From positions 1,612,001-1,676,000 of the forward strand of contig OZ244933.1 in the NCBI GenBank assembly GCA_965222065.1: a stretch of 64,000 bases of DNA. Reading direction: 5' to 3'. A program made the position numbers and the translations under genes. Below the pieces are notes generated by a model. That model saw only the letters and a program-made list of their open reading frames with translations. It was not told the DNA's origin and ran no database searches. Below, piece by piece: positions 50,514-59,661 of the stretch (positions within the stretch are counted from its first letter, which is position 1; every line of letters starts with the position of its first letter). The stretch comes from GM7GCV1 sp965222065 (lineage in GTDB: Bacteria; Pseudomonadota; Gammaproteobacteria; Pseudomonadales; GM7GCV1).

Positions 50514-52028
50514 ATGGCTGCACCTCACTGGCATCGCTGTGCAGATTTTTTACAGCAAGAGCTATCAGAACAACAATTCAATACCTGGATACGTCCCTTA
50601 CAGGTTGAGCAAATGGGACAGAACCTCTATCTGCTTGCACCTAACCGGTTTATAAAAAACTGGGTGGAAGAAAAATTTCTTACACGAATTAGAGAAATAT
50701 TTTCCGAAATAGGCAGTAGTTCCCAAATTTGCCTGGATCTGATCTCCAACCAGGATCAACTTAACAAAGTATCCACGGCAGAAGAGCTGATGGAGCCTGC
50801 CAATCAGGATATTCAGGAAGAACAGGCAAATACTTCCCTCGCCTCCGGCGCCGAAAACATAGCTTCATCATCTACCCAGTTCACGACAGGCCTTGGCGTT
50901 GTGAATTCTCCCTACCATCCATCGCCCATGTCTGTACCTGCTGACGCCCGTCATCTGGAAACGGCGACACAAAGCGGTGGCTCTGAAAATGGTCGTGTGG
51001 GAAATCGCGGAACGGCACTAAACAGTCTCTTTACGTTTGATTCCTTTGTTGAAGGCAAATCAAATCAGCTGGCACTGGCCGCTACCATCCAGGTCGCCGC
51101 CAACCCCGGCGGTGGTTATAACCCACTATTTATATACGGTGGTGTGGGCCTGGGCAAAACCCACCTGATGCACGCGGTCGGTAATGCGCTTCGCGCTCGC
51201 AAGCCGGATGCCCGGATTGTTTACCTGCATTCGGAAAGGTTTGTAGCGGATATGGTAAAAGCACTTCAGCTAAATGCCATCAATGATTTTAAACGTTATT
51301 ACCGGAGCGTAGATGCCCTGCTGATTGACGATATCCAGTTTTTTGCAAACAAGGACCGTTCCCAGGAAGAGTTTTTTCACACCTTTAACTCCCTCATGGA
51401 AGGCGGGCAGCAAATGATATTTACCTGTGATCGCTATCCCAAGGAAATTGACGGGCTGGAGGAACGACTCAAGTCACGATTTGGCTGGGGTCTAACTGTC
51501 TCTATTGAGCCGCCTGAACTGGAAACGAGGGCGGCCATTTTGATGAAAAAGGCCGCACAGGCCAAAATTGATTTGAGTTCGGAAGCTGCTTTTTTTATTG
51601 CCCAGCGGGTTCGATCCAATGTGCGAGAGCTAGAGGGCGCACTTAAGCGAGTGATAGCAAGTGCCCACTTTACCGGCCGGCCCATTACCGTTGATCTTAT
51701 TAAAGAATCCCTTAAAGACCTGTTGGCATTGCAGGAGCGTTTGGTGACGATCGACAACATTCAAAAGGTGGTCGCCGAATACTACAAGATCAAGTTAAGC
51801 GATTTGCTTTCCAAGAAACGTACCCGTTCCCTGGCGCGACCCCGACAGCTGGCCATGTCTCTTGCCAAGGATTTGACCAACCATAGCCTGCCGGAAATTG
51901 GTGATGCATTTGGTGGTCGAGATCATACGACGGTGTTACACGCCTGCCGAAAAATCCAGGAGCTGGAAGCCAGCAATTCGGATATACGGGAAGATCTTAA
52001 AAATTTATATCGAATTCTTAGTACTTGA
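50514..52028 (+). CDS. dnaA: Chromosomal replication initiator DnaA
   Basis: 504 residues. Domain I WHRCADFLQQELSEQQFNTWIRPLQVEQ; a variable domain II of about 100 residues; domain III AAA+ with Walker A GGVGLGKTHLMHAVGN (about residues 206-221), Walker B ALLIDDIQFF and the sensor/box VII region; domain IV with the DNA-binding signature GGRDHTTVLHACRKI near the C-terminus. The length is within the usual range. It heads dnaA-dnaN-recF-gyrB. Confidence 0.98.
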   Translation: MAAPHWHRCADFLQQELSEQQFNTWIRPLQVEQMGQNLYLLAPNRFIKNWVEEKFLTRIREIFSEIGSSSQICLDLISNQDQLNKVSTAEELMEPANQDIQEEQANTSLASGAENIASSSTQFTTGLGVVNSPYHPSPMSVPADARHLETATQSGGSENGRVGNRGTALNSLFTFDSFVEGKSNQLALAATIQVAANPGGGYNPLFIYGGVGLGKTHLMHAVGNALRARKPDARIVYLHSERFVADMVKALQLNAINDFKRYYRSVDALLIDDIQFFANKDRSQEEFFHTFNSLMEGGQQMIFTCDRYPKEIDGLEERLKSRFGWGLTVSIEPPELETRAAILMKKAAQAKIDLSSEAAFFIAQRVRSNVRELEGALKRVIASAHFTGRPITVDLIKESLKDLLALQERLVTIDNIQKVVAEYYKIKLSDLLSKKRTRSLARPRQLAMSLAKDLTNHSLPEIGDAFGGRDHTTVLHACRKIQELEASNSDIREDLKNLYRILST

Positions 52029-52110
52029 TTGCCCTTTACCCTATTATTTTGGGGTTTAATATGAGTGCTTGTCATTATCAGAGCCGTAAGGAAATCCAAG
52101 AGAACCAATA

Positions 52111-53214
52111 ATGAAATTTTCCATAGCCCGAGATACTTTTTTAAATGGCCTGCAGCTTGTCGCGGGTGTCGTTGAACGACGCCAGACGTTGCCGGTATTG
52201 TCCAATGCACTTTTTGTTCTCGATGACACGGGTTTGTCGATCACTGGGACTGATCTTGAAGTTGAAGTAGTAAGTAAAATTCAACCGCAGTCCGTTGAAG
52301 AAACAGGAACAATCACGATTCCGGCCAGAAAGCTGTTTGATATTGTGCGATCACTTTCTGATGATGCACAGATTGAAGTGAGTACAGAGGAAGAACGGGC
52401 TGTGGTAAAGAGCGGGCGTAGCCGCTTTACCCTAAGCACGTTGCCTGCCAGTGAATTTCCAAACGTTGAAGAGGGCGCGCAAAGCTGCCAGTTCGATATT
52501 GCCCAGGGCCAGCTTAAGTCATTGATAGACAAAGTTTCCTTTTCCATGGCCCAGCAGGATGTTCGATACTACCTTAACGGAATGCTGTTTGAGGTCTCCC
52601 CGGAACATTTGCGACTGGTTGCTACCGATGGCCATCGATTGGCGATGACCACCTACGATACAACTAATCTAAGCACTGAGAGTTTGCAGGCTATTCTTCC
52701 CAGGAAAGGGGTATTGGAATTATCCCGTATGTTGTCTGATGGAGACGACAAAGTCAGTGTGAGCCTGGGCTCTAACCATATGTGTGTTGTTGCTCCTGGC
52801 TACAAATTCACCAGCAAGCTGGTCGATGGGAAGTTTCCCGACTATGAGCGAGTACTTCCACGAAATGCAGAGAAGACGATTGAATCTAATCGCGAAGGTT
52901 TAAAACAAAGTTTTTCCAGAGCTGCCATTCTCTCTAATGAGAAGTATCGTGGTGTACGAATGCAGCTCGAAGAAGGCTTGATCCGTATAACGGCCAACAA
53001 CCCGGAGCAGGAGCAGGCGGAAGAGGAAGTAGCGGTTAATTATGAAGGAGACTCTCTGGAAATAGGATTTAATGTCTCCTATATGATTGAAGCCTTAAGT
53101 ACGCTTAGATCCGATGACGTGCAAATTAGCCTGGCTGATCCTAATTCCAGTGCATTGATGCAAGCGAAAGGAGATAGCTCGACTCTCTATGTCATTATGC
53201 CAATGCGGTTGTAA
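52111..53214 (+). CDS. dnaN: DNA polymerase III beta sliding clamp
   Basis: 367 residues, MKFSIARDTFLNGLQLVAGVVERRQTLPVLSNALFVLDDTGLSITGTDLEVEV at the N-terminus, and the C-terminal DPNSSALMQAKGDSSTLYVIMPMRL that ends almost all beta clamps. Three similar domains form a ring dimer that tethers the polymerase to DNA. It lies 82 bp after dnaA and 25 bp before recF. Confidence 0.98.
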   Translation: MKFSIARDTFLNGLQLVAGVVERRQTLPVLSNALFVLDDTGLSITGTDLEVEVVSKIQPQSVEETGTITIPARKLFDIVRSLSDDAQIEVSTEEERAVVKSGRSRFTLSTLPASEFPNVEEGAQSCQFDIAQGQLKSLIDKVSFSMAQQDVRYYLNGMLFEVSPEHLRLVATDGHRLAMTTYDTTNLSTESLQAILPRKGVLELSRMLSDGDDKVSVSLGSNHMCVVAPGYKFTSKLVDGKFPDYERVLPRNAEKTIESNREGLKQSFSRAAILSNEKYRGVRMQLEEGLIRITANNPEQEQAEEEVAVNYEGDSLEIGFNVSYMIEALSTLRSDDVQISLADPNSSALMQAKGDSSTLYVIMPMRL

Positions 53215-53239
53215 TTGCCCGGTTTAGAGCCTGTCACCC

Positions 53240-54334
53240 TTGAGTATTAGACAGCTTGGGTTAACCAATTTCCGTAATATAAAAGGGGCTGATCTGGAAA
53301 CGGACAGCCCCTTTGTTATTGTGTCGGGAGGAAATGCCGCCGGGAAAACATCCATCCTTGAGGCGATTCATTTATTGCTGGCCGGAAGATCGTTTCGTAC
53401 CAGGGAGTCCTCCAAGCTTATATCACACGGGGAAAGCCAGACCTTTGTCCGCGCAAGGATTGGCCAGCACAATCTTGGTACCAGTCGCTCCACAAACGAA
53501 CCAGCGGTATATCGCCAAAACGGCGAGCACATCACTATTCCTGAAGTTGCCCGCCAGTTTCCCATCCAGGTCTTTGATAACCGTTTGTTTGAACTTTTTG
53601 AGGGTCCACCAAGGATCCGTCGACAAATGCTCGACTGGGGTGTGTTTCACGTGAAACACGACTATTATGTTTATTGGCAGTCGTATCAGCATGCTATAAA
53701 ACAACGCAATGCATTACTGAAAAAATCAAAAGTTGATATTGGCCAGTTAGAGGCATGGGACCAGGAGCTGGTTCGCTATGGTCATTTATTGCATGAGGAA
53801 AGAAATCGCTACGCTGAGTTGCTGGTACAGGCTTGTGAAAACAGTGAGCTGCTACAAGAGCTGCATCTGGGCTTTTCTTATTTTCCTGGCTGGAATATTC
53901 GCGAACACCCGAGCTACAAGGAAGCGTTGATGGCTGCCAGATCCAGGGATTTGCAATACAAAAGAACAACAGTAGGCCCGCATCAGGCTGATCTCAGAAT
54001 ACAGATTCAGACTCGAAAGGCGGGTGATATTCTCTCCCGGGGTCAAAAGAAAATAGCTGGTTTTGGCATCAAGCTGGCCCAGGTAAAGATGTATAATGAC
54101 GTAATAAACAAAACGTGTATTTTGCTTTGCGACGACTTTCCTGCAGAGCTGGATGACGAAAACCAGAAACGCATACTTAATCATATGCGTGATTTGGAAA
54201 ACCAGGTGTTTGTAACGTCCATAGACTCACAGCAAATACAAAAGCACTTAGCCGGCTGCCCTGACAATTTCCTGACCCTGTTTCACGTGAAACAGGGTCA
54301 GGTTTTGCCTTTGTCAGATGGGGGCGAAAACTAG
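53240..54334 (+). CDS. recF: DNA repair ATPase RecF
   Basis: 364 residues with TTG start at 53240 (LSIRQLGLTNFRNIKGADLE, matching RecF N-termini). Walker A GGNAAGKTSILEAIHLLLAGRSFRT, the signature LLSRGQKK-like motif (DILSRGQKKIAGFGIKLAQ) and Walker B CILLCDDFPAELDDENQKRIL are present. RecF loads RecA at gaps with RecOR. The coding sequence contains two perfect parS sites, each encoding FHVK. The 3' end precedes the gyrB ATG by about 25 bp. Confidence 0.97.
   Translation: MSIRQLGLTNFRNIKGADLETDSPFVIVSGGNAAGKTSILEAIHLLLAGRSFRTRESSKLISHGESQTFVRARIGQHNLGTSRSTNEPAVYRQNGEHITIPEVARQFPIQVFDNRLFELFEGPPRIRRQMLDWGVFHVKHDYYVYWQSYQHAIKQRNALLKKSKVDIGQLEAWDQELVRYGHLLHEERNRYAELLVQACENSELLQELHLGFSYFPGWNIREHPSYKEALMAARSRDLQYKRTTVGPHQADLRIQIQTRKAGDILSRGQKKIAGFGIKLAQVKMYNDVINKTCILLCDDFPAELDDENQKRILNHMRDLENQVFVTSIDSQQIQKHLAGCPDNFLTLFHVKQGQVLPLSDGGEN
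53643..53658. promoter_or_regulatory. parS site 1 (inside recF)
   Basis: TGTTTCACGTGAAACA, a perfect 16-bp match to the parS consensus for chromosomal ParB, palindromic. It encodes FHVKH in recF and lies about 3.3 kb from the oriC region; the parB gene is in the same window. Confidence 0.93.
54271..54302. promoter_or_regulatory. parS site 2 within a 32-bp palindrome (3' end of recF)
   Basis: The 16-bp core TGTTTCACGTGAAACA (54279-54294) is perfect. It is extended on both sides by CCTGACCC (54271-54278) and GGGTCAGG (54295-54302), giving a perfect 32-bp palindrome. It encodes LFHVKQG near the end of RecF. Confidence 0.93.
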
Positions 54335-54359
54335 ACCAACCTATCGAATCGGAGAAGGT

Positions 54360-56777
54360 ATGACCGAGGAAAAAAATTACGATTCCTCCAGTATTAAAGT
54401 ACTTAAAGGCCTGGATGCAGTCCGCAAGCGCCCCGGCATGTACATTGGCGATACGGATGATGGAACAGGCTTACACCACATGGTGTTTGAGTTGGTGGAT
54501 AACTCTATCGATGAAGCACTAGCCGGACACTGTTCTGAAATACGTGTCGTAATTCACCCTGACGAATCAGTCAGCGTCTCTGATAATGGTCGCGGGATCC
54601 CGGTCGATGAACATGAAGAGGGCGTTAGTGCGGCTGAAGTGATCATGACGGTACTGCATGCCGGCGGTAAGTTTGACGATAACTCGTACAAGGTGTCTGG
54701 CGGTCTGCATGGTGTCGGTATCTCTGTCGTAAATGCGCTTTCTTCCAAACTCAAACTGACGATCCGTCGTGATGGAAAGGTTCATGAACAAACCTATACG
54801 CACGGCGTTCCAGATCATCCACTCAAGGTTATTGGGGAGACGGACAGTTCCGGAACGGTCGTGCATTTTGTGCCTTCACCACAAACGTTTGCCAATATTG
54901 AATTCCACTTTGACCAGCTGGCAAAACGTCTTCGGGAACTAAGTTTTCTTAACTCCGGTGTGCGCATCGTTTTGGAGGATGAGCGGACAGGCAAGAAAGA
55001 GGTCTACGAATACGAAGGCGGACTGGCAGCATTTGTCAATTTCCTGAACACCAACAAAAGCACGATTAACCAGATCATGCACTTTGTTAAGGAGGATCGT
55101 GAAGATGGGATTGGTGTGGAAGTAGCTCTTCAATGGAACGATGGTTTCCAGGAAAACATATTTTGCTATACCAACAATATTCCCCAGCGGGATGGTGGTA
55201 CCCATTTGGCCGGTTTTCGCGGCGCCCTAACCCGATCACTTAATCAATACATTGATGCTGAAGGGCTTGGCGCCAAGGCTAAGGTGGCAACCTCTGGTGA
55301 TGACGCCAGGGAAGGTCTTACTGCCATTATTTCGGTAAAAGTCCCGGATCCCAAATTTAGCTCACAGACCAAGGACAAGCTGGTTTCATCGGAAGTAAAA
55401 AGTGCTGTCGAGCAAGAGCTTGGCTCGGCATTGACTGATTACCTGCTGGAAAATCCGCAAGAAGCCAAGGCCATTGTGACCAAAATGCTTGAGGCGGCGC
55501 GGGCAAGGGAAGCGGCAAGAAAGGCCAGGGAGATGACTCGCCGAAAAGGTGCCCTGGATATTGCCGGCTTACCCGGCAAGCTTGCAGACTGCCAGGAAAA
55601 AGACCCGGCACAATCAGAAATTTATCTGGTGGAGGGCGATTCAGCCGGTGGCTCCGCCAAACAGGGGCGGGATCGTCGTACACAGGCTATTCTTCCGCTC
55701 AAGGGTAAAATTCTTAATGTTGAAAAGGCCCGTTTCGACAAGATGCTTTCCAGCGCTGAAGTGGGGACCCTGATTACGGCACTGGGATGCGGTATTGGCA
55801 AGGATGAATTTGATCCGGAGAAACTCCGATACCACCAGATTATCATCATGACCGATGCCGACGTGGATGGAGCACATATTCGCACGTTGTTGCTCACCTT
55901 TTTTTATCGCCAGATGCGCGAGCTGGTTGAGCGTGGTCATGTGTATATTGCCCAACCGCCACTGTACAAAATTAGCCGGGGTAAAAACGAAGAATATCTA
56001 AAAGATGAAGAATCCCTGGCAGAGTACCTTACCAATGGAGCCATAGAGAACACGAGCCTGTTTGTCAGTGATAGTGCACCGGCTCTTGCCGGGACAGCGC
56101 TGGAGAGCCTGATTCGGGAGTTCAGGTCCGTTGATGCCATCAGTGAACGTATGTCGCGAGTTATACCCTACGAAGTAACCCAGGCACTGATATATGCGCC
56201 GGTATTCACGGAAGAGCTCTTGTCCGATCAGGCGTCTGCGGAAAGCTGGTGCGAAGACCTGGCAGCGTTATTGAAAAGACACCAGACCAATGCGAAAAGT
56301 TATACCGTTGAGGTTGTCAGGGACCATGAACGAAGCCAGTGGGCCCCCGTTGTGAAAATCCACCAACATGGCACTCATGCAGCATACGCTCTGGGTGGAG
56401 AATTCCTGACATCAGGAGAATATCGAGCCATTGTTGCGCTGGGTGAAAAGCTACAGGGGTTATTGGAACCCGGAGCCTATATCCAGAGAGGCGAAAAGAA
56501 GCAGCCTGTAACGGATTTTGCCGAGGCTCTGGACTGGTTAATGAAAGAATCACGTCGCGGGTACAGCATACAGCGCTACAAAGGTTTGGGTGAAATGAAC
56601 CCCGAGCAGCTCTGGGAGACCACGATGAATCCGGAAACCCGTCGACTAATGCAGGTTACAGTAGAAGACGCGGTGGCTGCAGATTTGATGTTTACCACCC
56701 TGATGGGAGACCAGGTAGAGCCTCGACGGGATTTTATTGAGACTAATGCCCTGTCAGTAGCGAATCTTGACGTATAA
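54360..56777 (+). CDS. gyrB: DNA gyrase subunit B
   Basis: 805 residues. N-terminal GHKL ATPase: LEAVRKRPGMYIG-type motif as LDAVRKRPGMYIGDTDDGTGL, ELVDNSIDEALAG, DNGRGIP and GGLHGVGISVVNALS. TOPRIM: EGDSAGGSAKQGRDRRTQAILPLKGKILNVEKA and DADVDGAHIRTLLLTFFYR. C-terminal GQ motif region YKGLGEMNPEQLWETTMNP. The length is normal. The ATG at 54360 follows GGAGAAGGT; the longer frame from 54318 overlaps recF. Confidence 0.98.
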   Translation: MTEEKNYDSSSIKVLKGLDAVRKRPGMYIGDTDDGTGLHHMVFELVDNSIDEALAGHCSEIRVVIHPDESVSVSDNGRGIPVDEHEEGVSAAEVIMTVLHAGGKFDDNSYKVSGGLHGVGISVVNALSSKLKLTIRRDGKVHEQTYTHGVPDHPLKVIGETDSSGTVVHFVPSPQTFANIEFHFDQLAKRLRELSFLNSGVRIVLEDERTGKKEVYEYEGGLAAFVNFLNTNKSTINQIMHFVKEDREDGIGVEVALQWNDGFQENIFCYTNNIPQRDGGTHLAGFRGALTRSLNQYIDAEGLGAKAKVATSGDDAREGLTAIISVKVPDPKFSSQTKDKLVSSEVKSAVEQELGSALTDYLLENPQEAKAIVTKMLEAARAREAARKAREMTRRKGALDIAGLPGKLADCQEKDPAQSEIYLVEGDSAGGSAKQGRDRRTQAILPLKGKILNVEKARFDKMLSSAEVGTLITALGCGIGKDEFDPEKLRYHQIIIMTDADVDGAHIRTLLLTFFYRQMRELVERGHVYIAQPPLYKISRGKNEEYLKDEESLAEYLTNGAIENTSLFVSDSAPALAGTALESLIREFRSVDAISERMSRVIPYEVTQALIYAPVFTEELLSDQASAESWCEDLAALLKRHQTNAKSYTVEVVRDHERSQWAPVVKIHQHGTHAAYALGGEFLTSGEYRAIVALGEKLQGLLEPGAYIQRGEKKQPVTDFAEALDWLMKESRRGYSIQRYKGLGEMNPEQLWETTMNPETRRLMQVTVEDAVAADLMFTTLMGDQVEPRRDFIETNALSVANLDV

Positions 56778-56794
56778 GGATGATATTGAAAGTG

Positions 56795-56821
56795 AGCGCC
56801 CACTCTCTATGTGGGCGCTTT
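56795..56821. terminator. Terminator after gyrB
   Basis: Perfect 9-bp stem AGCGCCCAC (56795-56803) and GTGGGCGCT (56811-56819) with a 7-base loop, followed by a short TT. The T-run is weak, but the position between the gyrB stop and the convergent acyltransferase stop, and the stem strength, support a two-way terminator. Confidence 0.75.
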
Positions 56822-56853
56822 AATATGCAGATCTTTAGCCGCGCTCGATAAAA

Positions 56854-57564
56854 CTATAAAGTGGCGAGGGTTTTTCGGGTCCAGCCTTCCACTTCGGCAG
56901 CCATCTGCTCGGCAGAGCGGTCAGGACTAATACCAAGCGCATCGCCAATCACAATCTTGATGGTACCCCCCCCGACAAACCGGTCTTTCTGCCAGTAGGT
57001 GCCAGAGTTATGGACAATGGGTATCAGTGGCACCTGATTATCCTGGGCAAGTTTGAACGCCGTTCGTGCGTATTTTTTTATTTCTCCGGCTTTAACCCGG
57101 GTTCCCTCGGGGAAAATAAGCACGTTAATCCCTTCGTTTAAACGAGTCGTACCCTGACTGATGATCGCGCGTATAGCCGTTCGGGGAGAGCCACGGTCAA
57201 TGGCAATTGGCTTCAGGTAGCGTTGTCCCCAACCGTAAACGGGTATGCGTAGAAGAGCCTCTTTCATGACGATGGCGGAAGGGCACAGCAGGCTGGCCAG
57301 AAACAGGGTTTCCCATTCTGACTGGTGGTTACAAACAGCAACAAAGGGTTTGTTGACCAGCTTCTCCTTGCCATAAACCTCGACGCTGATGCCGGTACTC
57401 CACTTTAACCAGGACGTGGCCATAATCCTCGGCCAGATAGTGGCCACTCGCATACGACGCTCATACGGCATGGCCCATCCTATGAGTAACAGGAAGAGGA
57501 CAACCAAAATAAGCGTCAGGCCGTACCCGGCAAAATAGAGCGTGCGCCCCTGAAGAAAACTCAT
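56854..57564 (-). CDS. 1-acyl-sn-glycerol-3-phosphate acyltransferase (PlsC-like)
   Basis: 236 residues. An N-terminal membrane helix (LYFAGYGLTLILVVLFLLLIGWAM) precedes the PlsC domain: NHQSEWETLFLASLL (HX4D position filled by Glu, a variant seen in many proteobacterial PlsC-like enzymes), GQRYLKPIAIDRGSPRTAIRAI, VLIFPEGTRVKAGEI (FPEGTR) and VPLIPIVHNSG. It acylates lysophosphatidate or a related lipid at the inner membrane. The next gene upstream is glyS, 12 bp away, so it ends the glyQ-glyS transcript. Confidence 0.9.
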   Translation of the reverse strand: MSFLQGRTLYFAGYGLTLILVVLFLLLIGWAMPYERRMRVATIWPRIMATSWLKWSTGISVEVYGKEKLVNKPFVAVCNHQSEWETLFLASLLCPSAIVMKEALLRIPVYGWGQRYLKPIAIDRGSPRTAIRAIISQGTTRLNEGINVLIFPEGTRVKAGEIKKYARTAFKLAQDNQVPLIPIVHNSGTYWQKDRFVGGGTIKIVIGDALGISPDRSAEQMAAEVEGWTRKTLATL

Positions 57565-57576
57565 GCCATGAAATAG

Positions 57577-59661
57577 TTAATCCTGGCCAGTGAGCAGAGA
57601 AATATCAGCAACACTAAGAAAGAGCTGCCGCATCTCACTTAACAGGCTCAGGCGGTTTTTACGAATCGCCATATCGTCGGCATTAACCATCACTTCATCA
57701 AAAAACTGATCTACCGGTTTACGCAATTTGGACAATTCGTCCAAAGCGGCTGAATAACTGGAAGACTGTATCAACGGTGCCAATGCCTTATATGCCTGGT
57801 CAATCGTTTTGGCCAGTTCGCTTTCGGCTGGAGATTCAAACAGATTGGCGTTGATGGCCCCGGGTTCCACGTCGGATTTGTTGAGGATGTTAGCCACACG
57901 TTTGTTGGCAGCAGCAAGCGCGTTGGCATTTTCGGATTTGGAAAATTCGGCGACGGCTTTAACCCGAGCGTTAATATCAGCCGCATCGTCGATACCTAAT
58001 GCCCTGACAGATAAAAAGTTTTCGGTCGCTATGCCGCCATCGCTAAACCATGCGGAAAACCGATCCAGCAAGTAATTTAACAGGTCTTCAACAACAGGAT
58101 CGCGGTGCTCGGTTGTTCCTGTATGCAGGTCCAGGGCGGTCTCCAGTAACTCTGTAAGTGATACCTTGAACCCTCCCTCGACCAAAATACGCAACACACC
58201 CAGACTGGCCCGTCGAAGCGCGAAGGGATCCCTGGAGCCGGTAGGTTGCTGGCCTATGCCAAAAATACCTGTGAGCGTGTCCAGTCGGTCGGCAAGAGCC
58301 AGCGCCTTCCCGGTTGCAGTGGCAGGCAATTCGTCTCCGGCAAAACGGGGCAGGTATTGTTCATACATGGCCGTGGAGACTTCCTGGTTCTCACCACTTA
58401 ATTCGGCGTAGTAACGCCCCATGATTCCCTGAAGATCATCAAATTCAAGGACCATTTCAGAGACGAGGTCACATTTGGCCAGCTCGCCGGCGCGTCGGGC
58501 ATCTTCCGGCTTTGCGCCCACATATGGGGCAATTTTTTCTGCCAGGTCCGCCAGTCGCTCGGTTTTGTCAAAAATCGAACCGAGCTGTTTTTGAAAAACG
58601 ATGTCTTTGAGGCGCGAACGAAAGGAAGCAAAGTTCGTTTTTTTGTCGGTCGTAAAGAAAAAAGCGGCGTCAGCAAGACGAGGGCGAATAACCCGTTCAT
58701 TGCCGTTGACCACTTTGGCGGGGTCGAGCGATTCAATATTGGCCACAGTAATAAAATGCGGCATCAACTGGTCGTTTCTGTCGACCACATGAAAATATTT
58801 CTGATGTTCGCGCATGGAAGAGATCAGCGCTTCCGGTGGAACCTCCAAAAAGCTGGTATCAAAATTTCCAGCCAGGGGAACCGGCCATTCCACCAGTGAG
58901 GTCACTTCTTCCAGCAAATCCTGTCCAATAACTGCTTTTCCGCTAAGTTCCTTCTCCGCAAGCAACGCAACTGACGTTCTTATGGTGTCCATTCGCGCCT
59001 GATAATCCACATCGACTTTTCCCAGTTCCCGCAGGGACCGGACATAGCTGTCGGCATCCTTTATTTCTATGTCATGGTTGGCGTGGAATCGATGACCGCG
59101 GGTAGTGGTTCCACTTTCCAGGCCCATTACGGTTCCTGGCACAGGCTGGTCACCGAGTAGCATCAATACCCAGTGAACAGGACGAACAAACTCGTCACGT
59201 TTGTCACCCCAGCGCATACGTTTGGGAATAGGCAGATTATCCAGGGCCTTGTTGACGATATCCGGAAGCAATTCCGCAGTCGCGAGTCCTGGAGTTACGG
59301 AAATATGGGCGAGGCGTGGGCCCTTGGGACTGTCGACCTGTTGTAAATCACTGACCTCTACGCCTGCTTTTCTGGCAAATCCCAGCGCGGCACCAGTGGG
59401 GGCGCCTGCCTCATCAAATGCGGCGGCTACAGCGGGGCCCAGTAATTCAGTTGTTTGTTCGGGTTGTTGCTGTTCGACATCTGTGATCAGTACCGCCAGG
59501 CGACGGGGAGCGGCCATTTCGCCCCCAGGGCCACCGAAAGCGATTCCCTTTTGTTGCAGTCCGTCACAAATTGCCTGTTCAAAAGCGGCCCTGAGCGAAC
59601 GCAGCGCTTTTGGAGGCAATTCTTCAGTGCCAATTTCGACGAGGAAGTTTGCAGTCGACAT
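57577..59661 (-). CDS. glyS: Glycyl-tRNA synthetase beta subunit
   Basis: 694 residues from the ATG at 59661. FLVEIGTEELPPKALRSLRAAFEQAI is the invariant N-terminus, PKRMRWGDKRDEFVRPVHWVLMLLGDQPVPG the core, and DELSKLRKPVDQFFDEVMVNADDMAIRKNRLSLLSEMRQLF the C-terminal anticodon-binding-like helices. It forms the alpha2beta2 enzyme with GlyQ. Its ATG overlaps the glyQ TGA by one base. Confidence 0.98.
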   Translation of the reverse strand: MSTANFLVEIGTEELPPKALRSLRAAFEQAICDGLQQKGIAFGGPGGEMAAPRRLAVLITDVEQQQPEQTTELLGPAVAAAFDEAGAPTGAALGFARKAGVEVSDLQQVDSPKGPRLAHISVTPGLATAELLPDIVNKALDNLPIPKRMRWGDKRDEFVRPVHWVLMLLGDQPVPGTVMGLESGTTTRGHRFHANHDIEIKDADSYVRSLRELGKVDVDYQARMDTIRTSVALLAEKELSGKAVIGQDLLEEVTSLVEWPVPLAGNFDTSFLEVPPEALISSMREHQKYFHVVDRNDQLMPHFITVANIESLDPAKVVNGNERVIRPRLADAAFFFTTDKKTNFASFRSRLKDIVFQKQLGSIFDKTERLADLAEKIAPYVGAKPEDARRAGELAKCDLVSEMVLEFDDLQGIMGRYYAELSGENQEVSTAMYEQYLPRFAGDELPATATGKALALADRLDTLTGIFGIGQQPTGSRDPFALRRASLGVLRILVEGGFKVSLTELLETALDLHTGTTEHRDPVVEDLLNYLLDRFSAWFSDGGIATENFLSVRALGIDDAADINARVKAVAEFSKSENANALAAANKRVANILNKSDVEPGAINANLFESPAESELAKTIDQAYKALAPLIQSSSYSAALDELSKLRKPVDQFFDEVMVNADDMAIRKNRLSLLSEMRQLFLSVADISLLTGQD

